DNA from: Brooklawnia sp032229645
GTDB taxonomy: Bacteria > Actinomycetota > Actinomycetes > Propionibacteriales > Propionibacteriaceae
Assembly: GCA_963722295.1 (NCBI GenBank)
Contig: CAVRLB010000001.1
Coordinates: 868,001 to 932,000, forward strand
Direction of reading: 5' to 3'
DNA length: 64,000 bases
Shown: positions 32,805 to 39,754 of the stretch, piece by piece
Layout of the letters: every line of letters begins with the position of its first letter
How positions within the stretch are numbered: position 1 is the first letter of the stretch
Made by a program: the position numbers and the translations under genes
Notes under the pieces: model-generated
Told to the model about the DNA's origin: nothing
Seen by the model: the letters and a program-made list of their open reading frames with translations, nothing else
Database searches by the model: none

Positions 32805-35642
32805 CTAGCTGCAGCCGCTGGTCGCGCCGCAGCCCTCGCAGACGTAGCAGCTCCCGGATGGGCGCATCTTGGTTCCGCAGATCAAGCAGAGCGGTGCGTC
32901 AACGGCCAGACCGGTGAGAGCCTCCATCAGTTCGCTGGTGGTGTGCGGATGCGCCTCGATCAGGCTCGGCTGCAGCGGTCCGCCCGCGTCAACCCGGACG
33001 TTGTCGCCGGCGTCATTCTTCAACTGCTCCGACTCGGGAAGTTCGCTCTCCTCCTCCTCACTCAGGTAGCTGCCGGTCTCGACATAGTGAGCCCGCTCGG
33101 CCGCAGTGTAGATGCCGAGTTCGGAGCGTTCGTCGAAGGAGAGGTAGTCGAGGGCCAGCCGACGGAAGATGTAGTCCATGATCGACTGCGCGATCCGGAT
33201 GTCGGGATCGTCGGTCATGCCGGCGGGTTCGAACTTCAGGTTGGTGAACTTCTGCACGAAGCTCTCCAGCGGCACGCCGTACTGCAGGCCGATCGAGACC
33301 GCAATCGAGAAGGCGTCCATCACACCCGACAAGGTCGAGCCCTGCTTGCCGAGTTTGAGGAAGACCTCGCCCAGTCGTCCGTCGTCATAGGCACCCGAGG
33401 TCATATATCCTTCGGCGCCGGCCACGGCGAAGCTGGTGGTGCGCCCGAAACGCGACTTCGGCAGTCGCTTGCGACGCGGCCGGTACTCGATCCGCACCTC
33501 AGGCGTCGGAGCCTTCTCCTCCGCGATGCTGTTCTTGTCGTTGCTGAGCGGCTGGCCGACCTTACAGTTGTCGCGGTAGACCGCGACCGCCTTCAGGCCG
33601 AGCCGCCAGCCCTCCATGTAGACATCGGCAATGTCGTGAACGGTGGACGACTCGGGCAGATTGACGGTCTTGCTGATGGCGCCCGACAAGAACGGCTGCA
33701 CAGCTGCCATCATCCGGACGTGGCCCATCGGCTTGATCGCGCGCACACCCATGGCTGTGTCGAAGACCTCGTAGTGCTCGGGCTTCAGCCCAGGCGCGTC
33801 GACGACGTTGCCCTTGTCGCTGATGAAGGCCACGACGGCCTCGATCTGAGGATCGGAGTAGCCGAGATTGCGCAGCGCCCGGGGAACTGTGTTGTTGACG
33901 ATCTGCATCGAGCCGCCGCCGACGAGCTTCTTGAACTTCACCAAGGAGAAGTCAGGCTCGATACCGGTGGTGTCGCAGTCCATCATGAATCCGATGGTGC
34001 CGGTCGGTGCCAGCAACGATGCCTGCGCGTTGCGGAAACCGTTCCGCTCCCCGATCTCGATGACCTGATCCCACTGCTTGGCCGCAGCCTGCTGCAGCCC
34101 CGCATCGATCTGGTTGATCGTGCGCAGCTCATCGTTGGCGCTACGATGCTTGCGCATCACCCGCTTATGCCCGTCCACATTGCGCGCGTACCCGGCGTAG
34201 GGTCCCACGACGCCTGCCAGTTCGGCGCTGCGCCGGTAGGCGGCGGCGGTCATCAGGGAGGTGATCGCTGCGGCGAGCGAGCGACCGCCCTCGGAGTCGT
34301 AGCCCTTGCCTAGCGCCATCAGCAACGCGCCGAGGTTGGCATAGCCGATGCCCAGCTGGCGGTAGTCGCGGGTCGTCTGGGTGATGGCCTCGGTCGGGAA
34401 ATCGGCGAAGACGATCGAGATGTCCATCGCGGTGATGATCAGCTCGACTGCCTTGACGAACTTCTCGACGTCGAAGCTGTCATCGTCGCGCAAGAACTTC
34501 ATCAGGTTCAGGCTGGCCAGGTTGCACGACGAGTTGTCGAGGCTCATGTATTCCGAGCACGGGTTTGACGCCGTGATCCGCCCGGATTCCGGGGTGGTGT
34601 GCCAATCGTTGATGGTGTCGTCGTATTGCAGGCCCGGATCGGCGCACTCCCAGGCCGCCTGGGCGATCTTGCCGAAGAGCGCCTTGGCGTCCACCTCATC
34701 GATGACCTCTCCGGTCGTCCGGGCACGCAGACCGAACTTCGTGCCGTTGTTGACGGCCTGCATGAATTCATCGCTGACGCGAACCGAGTTGTTGGCGTTC
34801 TGGTATTGCACGGATGTGATGTCCCTGCCGCCCAGATCCATGTCGAATCCGGCATCGCGCAGCGCGCGGATCTTGTCTTCTTCGCGAGCCTTGGTCTCGA
34901 CAAACTCCTCGATGTCAGGATGATCGATGTCGAGGACGACCATCTTCGCCGCACGCCGGGTGGCGCCGCCCGACTTGATGGTTCCCGCCGACGCGTCGGC
35001 ACCCCGCATGAAGCTGACCGGTCCGGACGCGGTACCGCCCGACGAGCGCAGCAATTCCTTGGACGAACGGATCCGGGAGAGGTTCAGGCCGGCACCCGAC
35101 CCGCCCTTGAAGATCATGCCCTCCTCGCGGTACCAGTTCAGGATCGACTCCATGGAATCGTCGACCGACAGGATGAAACAGGCGCTGACCTGCTGAGGAG
35201 CGTCGGTGCCGACGTTGAACCAGACCGGCGAGTTGAAGCTGAAATACTGGTTCAGCAGCAGCCACGTCAGTTCCTGGCCGAAGACCTGGGCATCGTGCTC
35301 GGTCGCGAAGTAGTCGGCCTCCAGGCCGGTTTGCTGGTACTTGCCGACGACGCGGTCGATCAAGGTCTTGAGGCTGGCCTCGCGCGCCGGGGTGCCCAGG
35401 GCACCGCGGAAGTACTTCGTGGTGACGATGGTGGACGCGTTCAGGCTCCACGAGGTGGGAAACTCGACACCGCGCTGCTCGAAGACGACCTCGCCGGTCT
35501 TCCAGTTCGTCTGGACGACATCGCGCTTCTCCCAGGTCACCTCGTCGTAGGGATGGACGCCCTCGGTGGTGAACACTCGTCCGATCGTCAGCCCGCGAGC
35601 GTTCGGTGTCTCGGGCTTGTCGTCATACAAGGTGTCGGTCAC
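32805..35642 (-). CDS. nrdJ: Adenosylcobalamin-dependent (class II) ribonucleotide reductase
   Basis: Reduces ribonucleotides to deoxyribonucleotides using B12-generated thiyl chemistry, oxygen-independent; 945 residues. Visible: the first redox cysteine in QQVSACFILSVDDSMESI (about residue 157), the NPCSEYMSLDNSSCNLASLNL catalytic motif with the Asn-Cys-Glu triad (about 357-377) and the LAPTGTIGFMMDCDTTGIEPDF segment (about 548-569). The C-terminal domain has CLIC...CYVCEGCG zinc-ribbon cysteines and ends TSGCS, the electron-delivery tail. GTG 35642 follows AGGAG. It lies 74 bp behind nrdR on the same strand, hence a NrdR-controlled operon. No class I genes are seen in this window. Confidence 0.96.
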   Translation of the reverse strand: MTDTLYDDKPETPNARGLTIGRVFTTEGVHPYDEVTWEKRDVVQTNWKTGEVVFEQRGVEFPTSWSLNASTIVTTKYFRGALGTPAREASLKTLIDRVVGKYQQTGLEADYFATEHDAQVFGQELTWLLLNQYFSFNSPVWFNVGTDAPQQVSACFILSVDDSMESILNWYREEGMIFKGGSGAGLNLSRIRSSKELLRSSGGTASGPVSFMRGADASAGTIKSGGATRRAAKMVVLDIDHPDIEEFVETKAREEDKIRALRDAGFDMDLGGRDITSVQYQNANNSVRVSDEFMQAVNNGTKFGLRARTTGEVIDEVDAKALFGKIAQAAWECADPGLQYDDTINDWHTTPESGRITASNPCSEYMSLDNSSCNLASLNLMKFLRDDDSFDVEKFVKAVELIITAMDISIVFADFPTEAITQTTRDYRQLGIGYANLGALLMALGKGYDSEGGRSLAAAITSLMTAAAYRRSAELAGVVGPYAGYARNVDGHKRVMRKHRSANDELRTINQIDAGLQQAAAKQWDQVIEIGERNGFRNAQASLLAPTGTIGFMMDCDTTGIEPDFSLVKFKKLVGGGSMQIVNNTVPRALRNLGYSDPQIEAVVAFISDKGNVVDAPGLKPEHYEVFDTAMGVRAIKPMGHVRMMAAVQPFLSGAISKTVNLPESSTVHDIADVYMEGWRLGLKAVAVYRDNCKVGQPLSNDKNSIAEEKAPTPEVRIEYRPRRKRLPKSRFGRTTSFAVAGAEGYMTSGAYDDGRLGEVFLKLGKQGSTLSGVMDAFSIAVSIGLQYGVPLESFVQKFTNLKFEPAGMTDDPDIRIAQSIMDYIFRRLALDYLSFDERSELGIYTAAERAHYVETGSYLSEEEESELPESEQLKNDAGDNVRVDAGGPLQPSLIEAHPHTTSELMEALTGLAVDAPLCLICGTKMRPSGSCYVCEGCGATSGCS

Positions 35643-35666
35643 GGCTGTCTCCTAGTGATTCGGACG

Positions 35667-35712
35667 TTTGGGTAGGACGTGTTTGGGTAGGACCTGTTTT
35701 GGGTAGGACGTA
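35667..35712. repeat. Three 15-16 bp iterons between nrdR and nrdJ
   Basis: TTTGGGTAGGACGTG at 35667, TTTGGGTAGGACCTG at 35682 and TTTTGGGTAGGACGTA at 35697. They fill most of the 74-bp gap just upstream of the nrdJ ribosome-binding site. Confidence 0.85.
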
Positions 35713-35716
35713 AAGA

Positions 35717-36238
35717 TCAGTGTGCATCGACGGTCTGACAATTCTCTTCATCAGCCAGCGGAGTGGCCTGCTCACCCGGATCGGCGTCGGAACCGGCGCT
35801 CTCGCGCATCCGATCGATCTCGACGATGAAGTCGTCCACGCTTTCGTAGTGCTGATAGACGGAGGCGAATCTCAGGTAGGCGACCGCATCGAGTTCGCTG
35901 AGTGGACCGAGAATGGCCACCCCGACGTCTTCGGTCGGCACCTCGGCTTGTCCCGATGCCCGAATGGCCTCTTCGACTCGCTGACCAAGTTTGGCGAGCT
36001 GAGCCTCGGTGACCGGTCGTCCCTTGCAGGCTTTCCGGACGCCTGCGATCACTTTGTCGCGGTTGAATGGCTCGATCACGCCGGACTTCTTGACCACTAC
36101 CAGTTGGGTCTGCTCAATGGTGGTGAAGCGTCGTTCGCAGGCAGGGCACTGACGGCGACGACGAATGCTCGCGCCATCCTCCGAAACTCGAGAATCGAGC
36201 ACTCTCGAGTCGCAATGACGGCAGTATGGGCAGTGCAT
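35717..36238 (-). CDS. nrdR: Transcriptional repressor NrdR
   Basis: ATP/dATP-sensing repressor of ribonucleotide reductase genes, 173 residues. The N-terminal zinc ribbon (CPYCRHCDSRVLDSR, then CPACERRFTTIE, residues 3-42) is followed by an ATP-cone (about 47-137, starting VVKKSGVIEPFNRDKV). The C-terminal 25 residues are acidic and not conserved. ATG 36238 follows GAGGAG. Upstream lie a NrdR-box-like palindrome and three DnaA boxes; downstream is nrdJ. Confidence 0.96.
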   Translation of the reverse strand: MHCPYCRHCDSRVLDSRVSEDGASIRRRRQCPACERRFTTIEQTQLVVVKKSGVIEPFNRDKVIAGVRKACKGRPVTEAQLAKLGQRVEEAIRASGQAEVPTEDVGVAILGPLSELDAVAYLRFASVYQHYESVDDFIVEIDRMRESAGSDADPGEQATPLADEENCQTVDAH

Positions 36239-36271
36239 CGTTGCTCCTCAGCGCTGGGATGTGGATGGCAT

Positions 36272-36311
36272 TGTGGACAGCTTGTGGACAACAACCACAA
36301 TCTGTGGACAA
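36272..36311. promoter_or_regulatory. Cluster of three DnaA boxes upstream of nrdR
   Basis: Read on the minus strand: CTGTCCACA (36272-36280), TTGTCCACA (36283-36291) and TTGTCCACA (36303-36311). TTGTCCACA is the actinobacterial DnaA box. Offsets are 11 and 20 bp, close to one and two helical turns. A weaker TGTGGATGG lies at 36260-36268. All sit 22-75 bp before the nrdR start. Confidence 0.7.
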
Positions 36312-36329
36312 ACCACACTCGTGTAACTA

Positions 36330-36339
36330 CTAGATGTAG
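36330..36339. promoter_or_regulatory. Putative NrdR box
   Basis: CTAGATGTAG matches 8 of 10 central positions of the NrdR-box palindrome (CTATATATAG core), 92-101 bp before the nrdR start. A second, spaced box is not clear. Confidence 0.5.
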
Positions 36340-36383
36340 AGAGTACGACCGAATCGTCCAGAGATCAAGCAGTTCGGCGAGCC

Positions 36384-36797
36384 TCAGACGAGGTTACGCA
36401 CCACCACGAAAATCGCGCAGACCACTCCCGCGGCCCAGTACACCTTGGTCTGAGTGAGTGGACGCCAAGCCTCCGGCGGACGCAACGCCGGTCCCCCGGC
36501 GGATTCCACGATCCACGCCACCGCGCAACCCGCGATCAGCGGAATGACGATAACGAGCAGCGCGTTGAAGTGCCAGGCCGCAGCGAGGTTGCCGGTGAGC
36601 AACGCACCCGCCGCTCGAGTCGATCCGCACAACGGGCATTGAATGCCCGTCAGGGCCAGCAGCGGACAGGGCAGGCCGATACCGAAGACGAAATGGGTGC
36701 CTGCTATCGCGGCGCCCACAGCAGCGATGCCGCCGAGGCGTGCTAGCGCGCGCACGGGCGAGAACGTCTCAGGATCGCTCTCGGCGGACTGCTGCAT
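36384..36797 (-). CDS. DUF2752 family membrane protein
   Basis: A 137-residue protein of unknown function with about three membrane segments. The DUF2752 hallmark, LPCPLLALTGIQCPLCGSTRA (about residues 44-64), contains a C-x-(n)-CPxCG motif followed by TRA. ATG 36797 is chosen; a very long in-frame extension up to 37742 is only the complement of the low-complexity RDD gene and is rejected. The gene is divergent from the RDD protein gene, with 86 bp between, and this pairing may share a promoter region. Confidence 0.82.
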   Translation of the reverse strand: MQQSAESDPETFSPVRALARLGGIAAVGAAIAGTHFVFGIGLPCPLLALTGIQCPLCGSTRAAGALLTGNLAAAWHFNALLVIVIPLIAGCAVAWIVESAGGPALRPPEAWRPLTQTKVYWAAGVVCAIFVVVRNLV

Positions 36798-36883
36798 ATG
36801 ACCATTATCCGCACGGTCAGCCCTGCTGAACCCAACTGCCGAATAGGATCGGTGACGTAATGCAATCGTGATTGGAGGCAGCT

Positions 36884-38197
36884 GTGAGTAACGACTACTG
36901 GGGTCGCCCATCTGACGACCCTGGCCAGAACGCTGCAAATAGCGAAGAAAACGGCCAGACCGACCCGCAGGCCGCTGACCGGCCGAGCGACGAGCAACCC
37001 GGCAGCGACCAGCCCACCTACGGCGCACCCGCTTACGGACAGCCCACCGCCGATCAGCCCGGCACCGACCAGCCAGCATCTTCTGCATATGGTCAGCCCA
37101 CCACCCCGCCAACTCAACCGTCGACTCCCGGCTACGAACAGGCCGGAGGCTACGGCCAACCGTCGACTCCCAGCTACGGTCAGCCCAGCACCGGCTACGG
37201 CCAGCCCAGCAGCGAATCGAGCACTCCGAGCTACGGCCAAGACTCGAGCTATGGCCAATCGGCCTCCTATGGGCAGCCGAGTTCCGACTCGCCCACTTCC
37301 GACTACGGTTCGTCATCGGCCTACGGCCAGACTGGTTCCGAGCAGACCACACCGGGTTACGGGCAGTCCGCATCGTACGGGCAGCCCAGCAACGAACCGC
37401 CCGCTGCGCCGTACGGGCAGCCGGGCGGATCGTCCTATGGGGGCTATGAGCAACAGCCCGGCGGACAGTCCTTCTATGGCCAAGACGCGCAGCCGAGCTA
37501 CGGCCAGGACGCGCAGCCGAGCTACGGCCAGGACACCAACTCCGGGTCGACCAACCCCTACGGACAGCCCGCCGACCCATACGGTCAGCAGCAGGCGAGC
37601 TACGGCCAGCCGAACACCCCGTACGCCCAGCAGAACCCCGGCTACGGCCAGCCGACCGATTCGTACGCCCAGCAGAACCCCGGCTACGGCCAGCCGACGT
37701 ACGCAGGCAATCTCTACGGTCCGGTCGGCGCAGCGGCGGCACCGTTGGCCTCCTGGGGCAAGCGGGCCGTTGGCGGACTCATCGACTACGTGCTACCGAG
37801 CATCGTCATCGGCACCATCACGGGCTTGTTCACCAATGCGTCCGGCGACACGTCGGCCATCGGCTCGATCATCCAGCTGGTTCTGGTCATCGGATGGCTC
37901 GTCTACAACTTCGGCTACGTCGGAGGCAAGACCGGAGTGACTCTTGGCCGCAAGATCGGAAAGACTCGTTTGGTCTCGGCTACCACCGGTCAGCCGATCG
38001 GGCCAGGTTTGACGGTGCTGCGCACCCTGGCACACGTCGTCGACTCGATCATCTGCTACATCGGATGGCTCTTCCCGCTCTGGGATTCCAAACGCCAGAC
38101 GCTCGCCGACAAGATCATGAGCACCGTGGTGCTCGACGAGTCCGTGAGTGCCCCGCAGGATCCCTACGGTCAGCCTCAGCAGCCCTACGGCTACTGA
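36884..38197 (+). CDS. RDD family membrane protein with a long SYGQ-rich disordered N-terminal region
   Basis: A 437-residue protein. Residues 1 to about 285 are low-complexity, rich in Gly, Gln, Ser, Tyr and Pro, with dozens of YGQ cores (SYGQ, GYGQPS, SYGQDAQP, YAQQNPGYGQP). No charged helical domain interrupts it. The C-terminal RDD domain (about 288-425) begins WGKRAVGGLIDYVLP and carries three membrane segments, and a final YGQPQQPYGY tail repeats the motif. GTG 36884 follows GGAGG. RDD proteins are small transporters or membrane factors of unclear role. The disordered arm is predicted to be cytoplasmic or extracellular; its orientation is not readable. The repeat-rich coding DNA creates false antisense frames. 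Confidence 0.9.
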   Translation: MSNDYWGRPSDDPGQNAANSEENGQTDPQAADRPSDEQPGSDQPTYGAPAYGQPTADQPGTDQPASSAYGQPTTPPTQPSTPGYEQAGGYGQPSTPSYGQPSTGYGQPSSESSTPSYGQDSSYGQSASYGQPSSDSPTSDYGSSSAYGQTGSEQTTPGYGQSASYGQPSNEPPAAPYGQPGGSSYGGYEQQPGGQSFYGQDAQPSYGQDAQPSYGQDTNSGSTNPYGQPADPYGQQQASYGQPNTPYAQQNPGYGQPTDSYAQQNPGYGQPTYAGNLYGPVGAAAAPLASWGKRAVGGLIDYVLPSIVIGTITGLFTNASGDTSAIGSIIQLVLVIGWLVYNFGYVGGKTGVTLGRKIGKTRLVSATTGQPIGPGLTVLRTLAHVVDSIICYIGWLFPLWDSKRQTLADKIMSTVVLDESVSAPQDPYGQPQQPYGY

Positions 38198-38227
38198 GAT
38201 CGGCGATCACCAGCGGCTGAACAGTTG

Positions 38228-38259
38228 GCGGGGCGGTTCCTTCAAAGGGACCGCCCCGC
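38228..38259 (+). terminator. Intrinsic terminator after the RDD gene
   Basis: Stem GCGGGGCGGTTCC paired with GGACCGCCCCGC (one bulge), loop TTCAAAG, about 30 bp after the stop. Confidence 0.75.
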
Positions 38260-38339
38260 TTCACGTTTTCGCGGAGTCAAGGACCCTCAGGCCAAAAGGA
38301 CTCCCCGCCGCCGGCCAAAACTTAGCGCCCTCCGGAGAA

Positions 38340-38696
38340 TTAGGTGAGACCCGGCACCAACGCGAGATACTGCGACACGATCACCCAAGACCCCAGAACC
38401 ACCGCCAGCGCGAAGCCTGCCATCATCACCGCCAGGCCACGATCGGTCAGCCTCAACTCGCCGCCCGCTGCGGTCGGCCGGACGACGGCACGACCAGACG
38501 CGGCCGATCGCACCACCGAGTAGGAGGCGCCTGCGAGCGGGCGCTTCGGCTGCCGGGGAAGACCGGCCCTCGTGGGCACGTAGCGCACCTGCGCGCAGGG
38601 CCGCTGGCCATCGTCCACCAGTCTGAGATGCCTTGAGCGGACGGGCGAGCCCGCGGCACGCCGAACATTGATCTGGCCATCAACCAAGATGCTCAT
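38340..38696 (-). CDS. SOS-controlled small membrane protein, candidate cell-division inhibitor
   Basis: A 118-residue protein divergent from lexA. A basic, Arg-rich cytoplasmic part (about 1-85) precedes one membrane segment (about 88-110, GLAVMMAGFALAVVLGSWVI) and a short tail. No LysM or catalytic domain is present. ATG 38696 is chosen because GGAGGAGG lies just before it; the longer frame to 38789 has no such site. A consensus SOS box lies 44 bp upstream. Position next to lexA, SOS control and topology match DivS/YneA-type division inhibitors, though sequence similarity to a named one was not recognised. Function is therefore inferred from context. Confidence 0.75.
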   Translation of the reverse strand: MSILVDGQINVRRAAGSPVRSRHLRLVDDGQRPCAQVRYVPTRAGLPRQPKRPLAGASYSVVRSAASGRAVVRPTAAGGELRLTDRGLAVMMAGFALAVVLGSWVIVSQYLALVPGLT

Positions 38697-38739
38697 CTTG
38701 CCTCCTCCATCTGCCCGGCCATCCGCCGTAGCAACAGGA

Positions 38740-38755
38740 TCGAACGTTTGTTCGA
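38740..38755. promoter_or_regulatory. LexA (SOS) box upstream of the small membrane protein gene
   Basis: TCGAACGTTTGTTCGA, a perfect match to TCGAAC-N4-GTTCGA. A degenerate second site, TCGTTCAAGTGTTCGA, lies at 38782-38797. Confidence 0.9.
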
Positions 38756-38894
38756 TGTTGAGCCTAGCCCCAAAGTCTCGATCGTTCAAGTGTTCGATTC
38801 AACACGGTCCTCGTCGCACCCTCATCCAAACAGGCAGCACTGACAAAAACTGAGGACCGCGTCCCCGACAAGTCGATCGCACAACACGACACGC

Positions 38895-38910
38895 TCGAAC
38901 AAGTGTTTGA
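38895..38910. promoter_or_regulatory. LexA (SOS) box upstream of lexA
   Basis: TCGAACAAGTGTTTGA, one mismatch from consensus, 31 bp before the lexA ATG. Implies autoregulation. Confidence 0.88.
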
Positions 38911-38941
38911 ATCAGTGCGCCAAGTGCCTTATCATTGACGC

Positions 38942-39724
38942 ATGATCACAGTGAGGCGTCCACCCACCGCCCCTCGGCGCGCCGGCCGACCATCGAAGGC
39001 AGACATTGCCCGGGATTTGGGCATCGACGATGTGGCCGAACTGCCCGACAGCTCCCAAGACGACCTGGGGTTGACCGCGCGTCAGCGTCGCATCCTCGAA
39101 TTCATCCAGCAGACCGTCAGTGCCCGCGGTTACCCGCCCAGCATCCGCGAAGTGGGCGATGCCGTTGGGCTGACCAGCTCGTCCAGCGTCTCGCACCAGC
39201 TCAAGGCACTGGAGGCCAAGGGATTTCTGCGACGGGACCCCAATCGTCCTCGCGCGCTGGAAGTGACTCTTCCCTCATCCGCAGCCCCGGCACGAACCGC
39301 CACCGAGACCGACTCGAACGATCCCACCGGCTCCGCCGATCAGACTCCTCGTGCGGTCTCCGTGCCGGTGGTGGGCAGCATCGCGGCCGGCACACCGATC
39401 CTCGCCGAGGAGCGGATTGAGCAGGTACTTCCCCTGCCTCGCGAACTCGTCGGGCAAGGCACGCTCTTCTCGCTCAAGGTGCGCGGCGATTCGATGGTGG
39501 ACGCAGCCATCTGCGACGGCGACTTCGTGGTCGTCCGACAGCAGCCCACGGCGGACAATGGCGACATCGTCGCCGCGCTGCTCGATGGCGAGGCCACCAT
39601 CAAGACGCTGCGCAGATTGCCCGGGCAGGTCTGGTTGATGCCACACAATCCGGCCTATCAGCCAATCGACGGAAACAGCGCCTCCATTCTCGGAAAGGTC
39701 GTCGCCGTCTTGCGCCGCATCTGA
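38942..39724 (+). CDS. lexA: LexA repressor
   Basis: SOS repressor/peptidase, 260 residues, slightly longer than the usual 200-240 because of a basic N-terminal extension (about 1-45) and a Thr/Ser-rich linker (about 115-138). The winged helix (about 46-112) contains LTARQRRILEFIQ and PSIREVGDAVGLTSSSSVS. The self-cleavage bond is Ala-Gly in VGSIAAGTP (about 147). Catalytic Ser is in GDSMVD (about 188) and Lys in ATIKTL (about 225). Cleavage under RecA filaments would derepress the three SOS-boxed genes found in this window. Confidence 0.96.
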   Translation: MITVRRPPTAPRRAGRPSKADIARDLGIDDVAELPDSSQDDLGLTARQRRILEFIQQTVSARGYPPSIREVGDAVGLTSSSSVSHQLKALEAKGFLRRDPNRPRALEVTLPSSAAPARTATETDSNDPTGSADQTPRAVSVPVVGSIAAGTPILAEERIEQVLPLPRELVGQGTLFSLKVRGDSMVDAAICDGDFVVVRQQPTADNGDIVAALLDGEATIKTLRRLPGQVWLMPHNPAYQPIDGNSASILGKVVAVLRRI

Positions 39725-39734
39725 CCTTGGCCGT

Positions 39735-39754
39735 GCGGCGCCTCAGGACGCCGC
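39735..39754. terminator. Possible bidirectional hairpin between lexA and dinG
   Basis: Stem GCGGCG/CGCCGC with an 8-nt loop, lying between the lexA stop and the convergent helicase gene and overlapping the latter's end. Confidence 0.35.

Noticed and set aside
32673..34313. A 546-codon plus-strand frame across nrdJ
   Set aside because: Antisense shadow of the conserved reductase.
36384..37742. A 452-codon minus-strand frame covering the RDD gene
   Set aside because: Its N-terminal 300 codons are the complement of the SYGQ-repeat coding DNA. Only the C-terminal DUF2752 part (from 36797) is a real gene.
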